From Aurelia coerulea (Eukaryota; Cnidaria; Scyphozoa; Semaeostomeae; Ulmaridae), in the NCBI GenBank assembly GCA_039566865.1, contig CM076949.1, forward strand, positions 8,905,501 through 8,969,500: a stretch of 64,000 nucleotides of DNA. The letters run 5' to 3'. The translations under genes were made by a program, and so were the position numbers. The stretch's first letter is position 1, and every line of letters starts with the position of its first letter. Positions 12,501 through 27,500 of the stretch are shown piece by piece. The notes under the pieces were generated by a model that did no database searches, had not been told where the DNA came from, and saw nothing but the letters and a program-made list of their open reading frames with translations.

Positions 12501-15500
12501 TGCAATGTGTAGCTATATATTCTTTATCGTGTAACTTTAGGGAGCTAGCCTCGACATGGGATTGATCTTGATTTGTTATTGTAAGGAATTTGTATTTGCT
12601 TTTTCTTTACATGTTTATTGATGCAATGTGTAGCTATATATTCTTTACCATGTAACTTTAGCGAGCTAGCTTCGATATGGGATTGATCCTGATTTGTTAT
12701 TGTAAGGAAATTGTATTTGCTTTTTCTTTACATGTTTATTGATGCAATGTGTAGCTATATATTCTTTACCATGTAACTTTAGGGAGCTAGCCTCGACATG
12801 GGATTGATCTTGATTTGCAATTGCGAAGAAATTGTATTTGCTTTTTCTTTACATGTTTATTGATGCAATGTGTAGCTATATATTCTTTACCATGTAACTT
12901 TAGCGAGCTAGCTTCGACATGGGATTGATCCTGATTTGTTATTGTAAGGAAATTGTATTTGCTTTTTCTTTACATGTTTATTGATGCAATGTGTAGCTAT
13001 ATATTCTTTACCATGTAACTTTAGGGAGCTAGCCTCGACATGGGATTGATCTTGATTTGCAATTGCGAAGAATTTGTATTTGCTTTTTCTTTACATGTTT
13101 ATTGATGCAATGTGTAGCTATATATTCTTTACCATGTAACTTTAGCGAGCTAGCTTCGACATGGGATTGATCCTGATTTGTTATTGTAAGGAAATTGTAT
13201 TTGCTTTTTCTTTACATGTTTATTGATGCAATGTGTAGCTATATATTCTTTACCATGTAACTTTAGCGAGCTAGCTTCGACATGGGATTGATCCTGATTT
13301 GTTATTGTAAGGAATTTGTATTTGCTTTTTCTTTACATGTTTATTGATGCAATGTGTAGCTATATATTCTTTACCATGTAACTTTAGCGAGCTAGCTTCG
13401 ACATGGGATTGATCCTGATTTGTTATTGTAAGGAATTTGTATTTGCTTTTTCTTTACATGTTTATTGATGCAATGTGTAGCTATATATTCTTTATCGTGT
13501 AACTTTAGGGAGCTAGCCTCGACATGGGATTGATCTTGATTTGTTATTGTAAGGAATTTGTATTTGCTTTTTCTTTACATGTTTATTGATGCAATGTGTA
13601 GCTATATATTCTTTATCGTGTAACTTTAGGGAGCTAGCCTCGACATGGGATTGATCTTGATTTGCAATTGCGAAGAAATTGTATTTGCTTTTTCTTTACA
13701 TGTTTATTGATGCAATGTGTAGCTATATATTCTTTACCATGTAACTTTAGGGAGCTAGCCTCGACATGGGATTGATCTTGATTTGCAATTGCGAAGAAAT
13801 TGTATTTGCTTTTTCTTTACATGTTTATTGATGCAATGTGTAGCTATATATTCTTTACCATGTAACTTTAGGGAGCTAGCCTCGACATGGGATTGATCTT
13901 GATTTGCTATTGTAAGGAATTTGTATTTGCTTTTTCTTTACATGTTTATTGATGCAATGTGTAGCTATATATTCTTTACCATGTAACTTTAGGGAGCTAG
14001 CCTCGACATGGGATTGATCTTGATTTGCTATTGTAAGGAATTTGTATTTGCTTTTTCTTTACATGTTTATTGATGCAATGTGTAGCTATATATTCTTTAC
14101 CATGTAACTTTAGCGAGCTAGCCTCGACATGGGATTGATCTTGATTTGCAATTGCGAAGAAATTGTATTTGCTTTTTCTTTACATGTTTATTGATGCAAT
14201 GTGTAGCTATATATTCTTTACCATGTAACTTTAGGGAGCTAGCCTCGACATGGGATTGATCTTGATTTGCAATTGCGAAGAAATTGTATTTGCTTTTTCT
14301 TTACATGTTTATTGATGCAATGTGTAGCTATATATTCTTTACCATGTAACTTTAGGGAGCTAGCCTCGACATGGGATTGATCTTGATTTGCAATTGCGAA
14401 GAAATTGTATTTGCTTTTTCTTTACATGTTTATTGATGCAATGTGTAGCTATATATTCTTTACCATGTAACTTTAGGGAGCTAGCCTCGACATGGGATTG
14501 ATCTTGATTTGCAATTGCGAAGAAATTGTATTTGCTTTTTCTTTACATGTTTATTGATGCAATATGTAGCTATATATTCTTTACCATGTAACTTTAGCGA
14601 GCTAGCCTCGACATGGGATTGATCTTGATTTGCTATTGTAAGGAATTTGTATTTGCTTTTTCTTTACATGTTTATTGATGCAATGTGTAGCTATATATTC
14701 TTTACCATGTAACTTTAGCGAGCTAGCCTCGACATGGGATTGATCTTGATTTGCAATTGCGAAAAAATTGTATTTGCTTTTTCTTTACATGTTTATTGAT
14801 GCAATGTGTAGCTATATATTCTTTACCATGTAACTTTAGGGAGCTAGCCTCGACATGGGATTGATCTTGATTTGCAATTGCGAAGAAATTGTATTTGCTT
14901 TTTCTTTACATGTTTATTGATGCAATGTGTAGCTATATATTCTTTACCATGTAACTTTAGGGAGCTAGCCTCGACCTGGGATTGATCTTGATTTGCAATT
15001 GCGAAGAAATTGTATTTGCTTTTTCTTTACATGTTTATTGATGCAATGTGTAGCTATATATTCTTTACCATGTAACTTTAGGGAGCTAGCCTCGACATGG
15101 GATTGATCTTGATTTGCAATTGCGAAGAAATTGTATTTGCTTTTTCTTTACATGTTTATTGATGCAATGTGTAGCTATATATTCTTTACCATGTAACTTT
15201 AGGGAGCTAGCCTCGACCTGGGATTGATCTTGATTTGCAATTGCGAAGAAATTGTATTTGCTTTTTCTTTACATGTTTATTGATGCAATGTGTAGCTATA
15301 TATTCTTTACCATGTAACTTTAGCGAGCTAGCTTCGACATGGGATTGATCCTGATTTGCTATTGTAAGGAATTTGTATTTGCTTTTTCTTTACATGTTTA
15401 TTGATGCAATGTGTAGCTATATATTCTTTACCATGTAACTTTAGCGAGCTAGCCTCGACATGGGATTGATCTTGATTTGCTATTGTAAGGAATTTGTATT

Positions 15501-18500
15501 TGCTTTTTCTTTACATGTTTATTGATGCAATGTGTAGCTATATATTCTTTACCATGTAACTTTAGCGAGCTAGCCTCGACATGGGATTGATCTTGATTTG
15601 TTATTGTAAGGAATTTGTATTTGCTTTTTCTTTACATGTTTATTGATGCAATGTGTAGCTATATATTCTTTATCGTGTAACTTTAGGGAGCTAGCCTCGA
15701 CATGGGATTGATCTTGATTTGCAATTGCGAAGAAATTGTATTTGCTTTTTCTTTACATGTTTATTGATGCAATATGTAGCTATATATTCTTTACCATGTA
15801 ACTTTAGGGAGCTAGCCTCGACATGGGATTGATCTTGATTTGTTATTGTAAGGAATTTGTATTTGCTTTTTCTTTACATGTTTATTGATGCAATGTGTGG
15901 CGTTATATTCTTTATCGTGTAGCTTTAGCGAGCTAGCTTCGACATGGGATTGATCCTGATTTGTTATTGTAAGGAATTTGTATTTGCTTTTTCTTTACAT
16001 GTTTATTGATGCAATGTGTAGCTATATATTCTTTACCATGTAACTTTAGCGAGCTAGCTTCGACATGGGATTGATCCTGATTTGTTATTGTAAGGAATTT
16101 GTATTTGCTTTTTCTTTACATGTTTATTGATGCAATGTGTAGCTATATATTCTTTACCATGTAACTTTAGCGAGCTAGCTTCGACATGGGAATGATCCTG
16201 ATTTGTTATTGTAAGGAATTTGTATTTGCTTTTTCTTTACATGTTTATTGATGCAATGTGTAGCTATATATTCTTTACCATGTAACTTTAGCGAGCTAGC
16301 TTCGACATGGGATTGATCCTGATTTGTTATTGTAAGGAAATTGTATTTGCTTTTTCTTTACATGTTTATTGATGCAATGTGTAGCTATATATTCTTTATC
16401 GTGTAGCTTTAGCGAGCTAGCTTCGACATGGGATTGATCTTGATTTGCTATTGTAAGGAATTTGTATTTGCTTTTTCTTTACATGTTTATTGATGCAATG
16501 TGTAGCTATATATTCTTTACCATGTAACTTTAGCGAGCTAGCCTCGACATGGGATTGATCTTGATTTGCAATTGCGAAGAAATTGTATTTGCTTTTTCTT
16601 TACATGTTTATTGATGCAATGTGTAGCTATATATTCTTTACCATGTAACTTTAGGGAGCTAGCCTCGACATGGGATTGATCTTGATTTGCAATTGCGAAG
16701 AAATTGTATTTGCTTTTTCTTTACATGTTTATTGATGCAATGTGTAGCTATATATTCTTTACCATGTAACTTTAGGGAGCTAGCCTCGACCTGGGATTGA
16801 TCTTGATTTGCAATTGCGAAGAAATTGTATTTGCTTTTTCTTTACATGTTTATTGATGCAATGTGTAGCTATATATTCTTTACCATGTAACTTTAGGGAG
16901 CTAGCCTCGACATGGGATTGATCTTGATTTGCAATTGCGAAGAAATTGTATTTGCTTTTTCTTTACATGTTTATTGATGCAATGTGTAGCTATATATTCT
17001 TTACCATGTAACTTTAGGGAGCTAGCCTCGACCTGGGATTGATCTTGATTTGCAATTGCGAAGAAATTGTATTTGCTTTTTCTTTACATGTTTATTGATG
17101 CAATGTGTAGCTATATATTCTTTACCATGTAACTTTAGCGAGCTAGCTTCGACATGGGATTGATCCTGATTTGCTATTGTAAGGAATTTGTATTTGCTTT
17201 TTCTTTACATGTTTATTGATGCAATGTGTAGCTATATATTCTTTACCATGTAACTTTAGCGAGCTAGCCTCGACATGGGATTGATCTTGATTTGCTATTG
17301 TAAGGAATTTGTATTTGCTTTTTCTTTACATGTTTATTGATGCAATGTGTAGCTATATATTCTTTACCATGTAACTTTAGCGAGCTAGCCTCGACATGGG
17401 ATTGATCTTGATTTGTTATTGTAAGGAATTTGTATTTGCTTTTTCTTTACATGTTTATTGATGCAATGTGTAGCTATATATTCTTTATCGTGTAACTTTA
17501 GGGAGCTAGCCTCGACATGGGATTGATCTTGATTTGCAATTGCGAAGAAATTGTATTTGCTTTTTCTTTACATGTTTATTGATGCAATATGTAGCTATAT
17601 ATTCTTTACCATGTAACTTTAGGGAGCTAGCCTCGACATGGGATTGATCTTGATTTGTTATTGTAAGGAATTTGTATTTGCTTTTTCTTTACATGTTTAT
17701 TGATGCAATGTGTGGCGTTATATTCTTTATCGTGTAGCTTTAGCGAGCTAGCTTCGACATGGGATTGATCCTGATTTGTTATTGTAAGGAATTTGTATTT
17801 GCTTTTTCTTTACATGTTTATTGATGCAATGTGTAGCTATATATTCTTTACCATGTAACTTTAGCGAGCTAGCTTCGACATGGGATTGATCCTGATTTGT
17901 TATTGTAAGGAATTTGTATTTGCTTTTTCTTTACATGTTTATTGATGCAATGTGTAGCTATATATTCTTTACCATGTAACTTTAGCGAGCTAGCTTCGAC
18001 ATGGGAATGATCCTGATTTGTTATTGTAAGGAATTTGTATTTGCTTTTTCTTTACATGTTTATTGATGCAATGTGTAGCTATATATTCTTTACCATGTAA
18101 CTTTAGCGAGCTAGCTTCGACATGGGATTGATCCTGATTTGTTATTGTAAGGAAATTGTATTTGCTTTTTCTTTACATGTTTATTGATGCAATGTGTAGC
18201 TATATATTCTTTACCATGTAACTTTAGGGAGCTAGCCTCGACATGGGATTGATCTTGATTTGCAATTGCGAAGAAATTGTATTTGCTTTTTCTTTACATG
18301 TTTATTGATGCAATGTGTAGCTATATATTCTTTACCATGTAACTTTAGCGAGCTAGCTTCGACATGGGATTGATCCTGATTTGTTATTGTAAGGAATTTG
18401 TATTTGCTTTTTCTTTACATGTTTATTGATGCAATGTGTAGCTATATATTCTTTACCATGTAACTTTAGCGAGCTAGCTTCGATATGGGATTGATCCTGA

Positions 18501-21500
18501 TTTGTTATTGTAAGGAAATTGTATTTGCTTTTTCTTTACATGTTTATTGATGCAATGTGTAGCTATATATTCTTTACCATGTAACTTTAGGGAGCTAGCC
18601 TCGACATGGGATTGATCTTGATTTGCAATTGCGAAGAAATTGTATTTGCTTTTTCTTTACATGTTTATTGATGCAATGTGTAGCTATATATTCTTTACCA
18701 TGTAACTTTAGCGAGCTAGCTTCGACATGGGATTGATCCTGATTTGTTATTGTAAGGAAATTGTATTTGCTTTTTCTTTACATGTTTATTGATGCAATGT
18801 GTAGCTATATATTCTTTACCATGTAACTTTAGGGAGCTAGCCTCGACATGGGATTGATCTTGATTTGCAATTGCGAAGAATTTGTATTTGCTTTTTCTTT
18901 ACATGTTTATTGATGCAATGTGTAGCTATATATTCTTTACCATGTAACTTTAGCGAGCTAGCTTCGACATGGGATTGATCCTGATTTGTTATTGTAAGGA
19001 AATTGTATTTGCTTTTTCTTTACATGTTTATTGATGCAATGTGTAGCTATATATTCTTTACCATGTAACTTTAGCGAGCTAGCTTCGACATGGGATTGAT
19101 CCTGATTTGTTATTGTAAGGAATTTGTATTTGCTTTTTCTTTACATGTTTATTGATGCAATGTGTAGCTATATATTCTTTACCATGTAACTTTAGCGAGC
19201 TAGCTTCGACATGGGATTGATCCTGATTTGTTATTGTAAGGAATTTGTATTTGCTTTTTCTTTACATGTTTATTGATGCAATGTGTAGCTATATATTCTT
19301 TATCGTGTAACTTTAGGGAGCTAGCCTCGACATGGGATTGATCTTGATTTGTTATTGTAAGGAATTTGTATTTGCTTTTTCTTTACATGTTTATTGATGC
19401 AATGTGTAGCTATATATTCTTTACCATGTAACTTTAGCGAGCTAGCTTCGATATGGGATTGATCCTGATTTGTTATTGTAAGGAAATTGTATTTGCTTTT
19501 TCTTTACATGTTTATTGATGCAATGTGTAGCTATATATTCTTTACCATGTAACTTTAGGGAGCTAGCCTCGACATGGGATTGATCTTGATTTGCAATTTC
19601 GAAGAAATTGTATTTGCTTTTTCTTTACATGTTTATTGATGCAATGTGTAGCTATATATTCTTTACCATGTAACTTTAGCGAGCTAGCTTCGACATGGGA
19701 TTGATCCTGATTTGTTATTGTAAGGAAATTGTATTTGCTTTTTCTTTACATGTTTATTGATGCAATGTGTAGCTATATATTCTTTACCATGTAACTTTAG
19801 GGAGCTAGCCTCGACATGGGATTGATCTTGATTTGCAATTGCGAAGAATTTGTATTTGCTTTTTCTTTACATGTTTATTGATGCAATGTGTAGCTATATA
19901 TTCTTTACCATGTAACTTTAGCGAGCTAGCTTCGACATGGGATTGATCCTGATTTGTTATTGTAAGGAAATTGTATTTGCTTTTTCTTTACATGTTTATT
20001 GATGCAATGTGTAGCTATATATTCTTTACCATGTAACTTTAGCGAGCTAGCTTCGACATGGGATTGATCCTGATTTGTTATTGTAAGGAATTTGTATTTG
20101 CTTTTTCTTTACATGTTTATTGATGCAATGTGTAGCTATATATTCTTTACCATGTAACTTTAGGGAGCTAGCCTCGACATGGGATTGATCTTGATTTGCA
20201 ATTGCGAAGAAATTGTATTTGCTTTTTCTTTACATGTTTATTGATGCAATGTGTAGCTATATATTCTTTACCATGTAACTTTAGGGAGCTAGCCTCGACC
20301 TGGGATTGATCTTGATTTGCAATTGCGAAGAAATTGTATTTGCTTTTTCTTTACATGTTTATTGATGCAATGTGTAGCTATATATTCTTTACCATGTAAC
20401 TTTAGCGAGCTAGCTTCGACATGGGATTGATCCTGATTTGCTATTGTAAGGAATTTGTATTTGCTTTTTCTTTACATGTTTATTGATGCAATGTGTAGCT
20501 ATATATTCTTTACCATGTAACTTTAGCGAGCTAGCCTCGACATGGGATTGATCTTGATTTGCTATTGTAAGGAATTTGTATTTGCTTTTTCTTTACATGT
20601 TTATTGATGCAATGTGTAGCTATATATTCTTTACCATGTAACTTTAGCGAGCTAGCCTCGACATGGGATTGATCTTGATTTGTTATTGTAAGGAATTTGT
20701 ATTTGCTTTTTCTTTACATGTTTATTGATGCAATGTGTAGCTATATATTCTTTATCGTGTAACTTTAGGGAGCTAGCCTCGACATGGGATTGATCTTGAT
20801 TTGCAATTGCGAAGAAATTGTATTTGCTTTTTCTTTACATGTTTATTGATGCAATATGTAGCTATATATTCTTTACCATGTAACTTTAGGGAGCTAGCCT
20901 CGACATGGGATTGATCTTGATTTGTTATTGTAAGGAATTTGTATTTGCTTTTTCTTTACATGTTTATTGATGCAATGTGTGGCGTTATATTCTTTATCGT
21001 GTAGCTTTAGCGAGCTAGCTTCGACATGGGATTGATCCTGATTTGTTATTGTAAGGAATTTGTATTTGCTTTTTCTTTACATGTTTATTGATGCAATGTG
21101 TAGCTATATATTCTTTACCATGTAACTTTAGCGAGCTAGCTTCGACATGGGATTGATCCTGATTTGTTATTGTAAGGAATTTGTATTTGCTTTTTCTTTA
21201 CATGTTTATTGATGCAATGTGTAGCTATATATTCTTTACCATGTAACTTTAGCGAGCTAGCTTCGACATGGGAATGATCCTGATTTGTTATTGTAAGGAA
21301 TTTGTATTTGCTTTTTCTTTACATGTTTATTGATGCAATGTGTAGCTATATATTCTTTACCATGTAACTTTAGCGAGCTAGCTTCGACATGGGATTGATC
21401 CTGATTTGTTATTGTAAGGAAATTGTATTTGCTTTTTCTTTACATGTTTATTGATGCAATGTGTAGCTATATATTCTTTACCATGTAACTTTAGGGAGCT

Positions 21501-24500
21501 AGCCTCGACATGGGATTGATCTTGATTTGCAATTGCGAAGAAATTGTATTTGCTTTTTCTTTACATGTTTATTGATGCAATGTGTAGCTATATATTCTTT
21601 ACCATGTAACTTTAGCGAGCTAGCTTCGACATGGGATTGATCCTGATTTGTTATTGTAAGGAATTTGTATTTGCTTTTTCTTTACATGTTTATTGATGCA
21701 ATGTGTAGCTATATATTCTTTACCATGTAACTTTAGCGAGCTAGCTTCGATATGGGATTGATCCTGATTTGTTATTGTAAGGAAATTGTATTTGCTTTTT
21801 CTTTACATGTTTATTGATGCAATGTGTAGCTATATATTCTTTACCATGTAACTTTAGGGAGCTAGCCTCGACATGGGATTGATCTTGATTTGCAATTGCG
21901 AAGAAATTGTATTTGCTTTTTCTTTACATGTTTATTGATGCAATGTGTAGCTATATATTCTTTACCATGTAACTTTAGCGAGCTAGCTTCGACATGGGAT
22001 TGATCCTGATTTGTTATTGTAAGGAAATTGTATTTGCTTTTTCTTTACATGTTTATTGATGCAATGTGTAGCTATATATTCTTTACCATGTAACTTTAGG
22101 GAGCTAGCCTCGACATGGGATTGATCTTGATTTGCAATTGCGAAGAATTTGTATTTGCTTTTTCTTTACATGTTTATTGATGCAATGTGTAGCTATATAT
22201 TCTTTACCATGTAACTTTAGCGAGCTAGCTTCGACATGGGATTGATCCTGATTTGTTATTGTAAGGAAATTGTATTTGCTTTTTCTTTACATGTTTATTG
22301 ATGCAATGTGTAGCTATATATTCTTTACCATGTAACTTTAGCGAGCTAGCTTCGACATGGGATTGATCCTGATTTGTTATTGTAAGGAATTTGTATTTGC
22401 TTTTTCTTTACATGTTTATTGATGCAATGTGTAGCTATATATTCTTTACCATGTAACTTTAGCGAGCTAGCTTCGACATGGGATTGATCCTGATTTGTTA
22501 TTGTAAGGAATTTGTATTTGCTTTTTCTTTACATGTTTATTGATGCAATGTGTAGCTATATATTCTTTATCGTGTAACTTTAGGGAGCTAGCCTCGACAT
22601 GGGATTGATCTTGATTTGTTATTGTAAGGAATTTGTATTTGCTTTTTCTTTACATGTTTATTGATGCAATGTGTAGCTATATATTCTTTACCATGTAACT
22701 TTAGCGAGCTAGCTTCGATATGGGATTGATCCTGATTTGTTATTGTAAGGAAATTGTATTTGCTTTTTCTTTACATGTTTATTGATGCAATGTGTAGCTA
22801 TATATTCTTTACCATGTAACTTTAGCGAGCTAGCTTCGACATGGGATTGATCCTGATTTGTTATTGTAAGAAATTGTATTTGCTTTTTCTTTACATGTTT
22901 ATTGATGCAATGTGTAGCTATATATTCTTTACCATGTAACTTTAGCGAGCTAGCTTCGACATGGGATTGATCCTGATTTGTTATTGTAAGGAAATTGTAT
23001 TTGCTTTTTCTTTACATGTTTATTGATGCAATGTGTAGCTATATATTCTTTACCATGTAACTTTAGGGAGCTAGCCTCGACATGGGATTGATCTTGATTT
23101 GCAATTGCGAAGAATTTGTATTTGCTTTTTCTTTACATGTTTATTGATGCAATGTGTAGCTATATATTCTTTACCATGTAACTTTAGCGAGCTAGCTTCG
23201 ACATGGGATTGATCCTGATTTGTTATTGTAAGGAAATTGTATTTGCTTTTTCTTTACATGTTTATTGATGCAATGTGTAGCTATATATTCTTTACCATGT
23301 AACTTTAGCGAGCTAGCTTCGACATGGGATTGATCCTGATTTGTTATTGTAAGGAATTTGTATTTGCTTTTTCTTTACATGTTTATTGATGCAATGTGTA
23401 GCTATATATTCTTTACCATGTAACTTTAGCGAGCTAGCTTCGACATGGGATTGATCCTGATTTGTTATTGTAAGGAATTTGTATTTGCTTTTTCTTTACA
23501 TGTTTATTGATGCAATGTGTAGCTATATATTCTTTATCGTGTAACTTTAGGGAGCTAGCCTCGACATGGGATTGATCTTGATTTGTTATTGTAAGGAATT
23601 TGTATTTGCTTTTTCTTTACATGTTTATTGATGCAATGTGTAGCTATATATTCTTTATCGTGTAACTTTAGGGAGCTAGCCTCGACATGGGATTGATCTT
23701 GATTTGCAATTGCGAAGAAATTGTATTTGCTTTTTCTTTACATGTTTATTGATGCAATGTGTAGCTATATATTCTTTACCATGTAACTTTAGGGAGCTAG
23801 CCTCGACATGGGATTGATCTTGATTTGCAATTGCGAAGAAATTGTATTTGCTTTTTCTTTACATGTTTATTGATGCAATGTGTAGCTATATATTCTTTAC
23901 CATGTAACTTTAGGGAGCTAGCCTCGACATGGGATTGATCTTGATTTGCTATTGTAAGGAATTTGTATTTGCTTTTTCTTTACATGTTTATTGATGCAAT
24001 GTGTAGCTATATATTCTTTACCATGTAACTTTAGGGAGCTAGCCTCGACATGGGATTGATCTTGATTTGCTATTGTAAGGAATTTGTATTTGCTTTTTCT
24101 TTACATGTTTATTGATGCAATGTGTAGCTATATATTCTTTACCATGTAACTTTAGCGAGCTAGCCTCGACATGGGATTGATCTTGATTTGCAATTGCGAA
24201 GAAATTGTATTTGCTTTTTCTTTACATGTTTATTGATGCAATGTGTAGCTATATATTCTTTACCATGTAACTTTAGGGAGCTAGCCTCGACATGGGATTG
24301 ATCTTGATTTGCAATTGCGAAGAAATTGTATTTGCTTTTTCTTTACATGTTTATTGATGCAATGTGTAGCTATATATTCTTTACCATGTAACTTTAGGGA
24401 GCTAGCCTCGACATGGGATTGATCTTGATTTGCAATTGCGAAGAAATTGTATTTGCTTTTTCTTTACATGTTTATTGATGCAATGTGTAGCTATATATTC

Positions 24501-27500
24501 TTTACCATGTAACTTTATGGAGCTAGCCTCGACATGGGATTGATCTTGATTTGCAATTGCGAAGAATTTGTATTTGCTTTTTCTTTACATGTTTATTGAT
24601 GCAATATGTAGCTATATATTCTTTACCATGTAACTTTAGCGAGCTAGCCTCGACATGGGATTGATCTTGATTTGCTATTGTAAGGAATTTGTATTTGCTT
24701 TTTCTTTACATGTTTATTGATGCAATGTGTAGCTATATATTCTTTACCATGTAACTTTAGCGAGCTAGCCTCGACATGGGATTGATCTTGATTTGCAATT
24801 GCGAAGAAATTGTATTTGCTTTTTCTTTACATGTTTATTGATGCAATGTGTAGCTATATATTCTTTACCATGTAACTTTAGGGAGCTAGCCTCGACATGG
24901 GATTGATCTTGATTTGCAATTGCGAAGAAATTGTATTTGCTTTTTCTTTACATGTTTATTGATGCAATGTGTAGCTATATATTCTTTACCATGTAACTTT
25001 AGGGAGCTAGCCTCGACATGGGATTGATCTTGATTTGCAATTGCGAAGAAATTGTATTTGCTTTTTCTTTACATGTTTATTGATGCAATGTGTAGCTATA
25101 TATTCTTTACCATGTAACTTTAGGGAGCTAGCCTCGACATGGGATTGATCTTGATTTGCAATTGCGAAGAAATTGTATTTGCTTTTTCTTTACATGTTTA
25201 TTGATGCAATGTGTAGCTATATATTCTTTACCATGTAACTTTAGGGAGCTAGCCTCGACCTGGGATTGATCTTGATTTGCAATTGCGAAGAAATTGTATT
25301 TGCTTTTTCTTTACATGTTTATTGATGCAATGTGTAGCTATATATTCTTTACCATGTAACTTTAGCGAGCTAGCTTCGACATGGGATTGATCCTGATTTG
25401 CTATTGTAAGGAATTTGTATTTGCTTTTTCTTTACATGTTTATTGATGCAATGTGTAGCTATATATTCTTTACCATGTAACTTTAGCGAGCTAGCCTCGA
25501 CATGGGATTGATCTTGATTTGCTATTGTAAGGAATTTGTATTTGCTTTTTCTTTACATGTTTATTGATGCAATGTGTAGCTATATATTCTTTACCATGTA
25601 ACTTTAGCGAGCTAGCCTCGACATGGGATTGATCTTGATTTGTTATTGTAAGGAATTTGTATTTGCTTTTTCTTTACATGTTTATTGATGCAATGTGTAG
25701 CTATATATTCTTTATCGTGTAACTTTAGGGAGCTAGCCTCGACATGGGATTGATCTTGATTTGCAATTGCGAAGAAATTGTATTTGCTTTTTCTTTACAT
25801 GTTTATTGATGCAATATGTAGCTATATATTCTTTACCATGTAACTTTAGGGAGCTAGCCTCGACATGGGATTGATCTTGATTTGTTATTGTAAGGAATTT
25901 GTATTTGCTTTTTCTTTACATGTTTATTGATGCAATGTGTGGCGTTATATTCTTTATCGTGTAGCTTTAGCGAGCTAGCTTCGACATGGGATTGATCCTG
26001 ATTTGTTATTGTAAGGAATTTGTATTTGCTTTTTCTTTACATGTTTATTGATGCAATGTGTAGCTATATATTCTTTACCATGTAACTTTAGCGAGCTAGC
26101 TTCGACATGGGATTGATCCTGATTTGTTATTGTAAGGAATTTGTATTTGCTTTTTCTTTACATGTTTATTGATGCAATGTGTAGCTATATATTCTTTACC
26201 ATGTAACTTTAGCGAGCTAGCTTCGACATGGGATTGATCCTGATTTGTTATTGTAAGGAATTTGTATTTGCTTTTTCTTTACATGTTTATTGATGCAATG
26301 TGTAGCTATATATTCTTTACCATGTAACTTTAGCGAGCTAGCTTCGACATGGGATTGATCCTGATTTGTTATTGTAAGGAAATTGTATTTGCTTTTTCTT
26401 TACATGTTTATTGATGCAATGTGTAGCTATATATTCTTTACCATGTAACTTTAGGGAGCTAGCCTCGACATGGGATTGATCTTGATTTGCAATTGCGAAG
26501 AAATTGTATTTGCTTTTTCTTTACATGTTTATTGATGCAATGTGTAGCTATATATTCTTTACCATGTAACTTTAGCGAGCTAGCTTCGACATGGGATTGA
26601 TCCTGATTTGTTATTGTAAGGAAATTGTATTTGCTTTTTCTTTACATGTTTATTGATGCAATGTGTAGCTATATATTCTTTACCATGTAACTTTAGGGAG
26701 CTAGCCTCGACATGGGATTGATCTTGATTTGCAATTGCGAAGAATTTGTATTTGCTTTTTCTTTACATGTTTATTGATGCAATGTGTAGCTATATATTCT
26801 TTACCATGTAACTTTAGCGAGCTAGCTTCGACATGGGATTGATCCTGATTTGTTATTGCGAAGGAATTTGTATTTGCTTTTTCTTTACATGTTTATTGAT
26901 GCAATGTGTAGCTATATATTCTTTACCATGTAACTTTAGCGAGCTAGCCTCGACATGGGATTGATCCTGATTTGTTATTGTAAGGAATTTGTATTTGCTT
27001 TTTCTTTACATGTTTATTGATGCAATGTGTAGCTATATATTCTTTACCATGTAACTTTAGCGAGCTAGCCTCGACATGGGATTGATCTTGATTTGCAATT
27101 GCGAAGAATTTGTATTTGCTTTTTCTTTACATGTTTATTGATGCAATGTGTAGCTATATATTCTTTACCATGTAACTTTAGCGAGCTAGCCTCGACATGG
27201 GATTGATCTTGATTTGCAATTGCGAAGAATTTGTATTTGCTTTTTCTTTACATGTTTATTGATGCAATGTGTAGCTATATATTCTTTACCATGTAACTTT
27301 AGCGAGCTAGCCTCGACATGGGATTGATCTTGATTTGCTATTGTAAGGAATTTGTATTTGCTTTTTCTTTACATGTTTATTGATGCAATGTGTGGCTATA
27401 TATTCTTTACCATGTAACTTTAGCGAGCTAGCCTCAACATGGGATTGATCTTGATTTGCTATTGTAAGGAATTTGTATTTGCTTTTTCTTTACATGTTTA

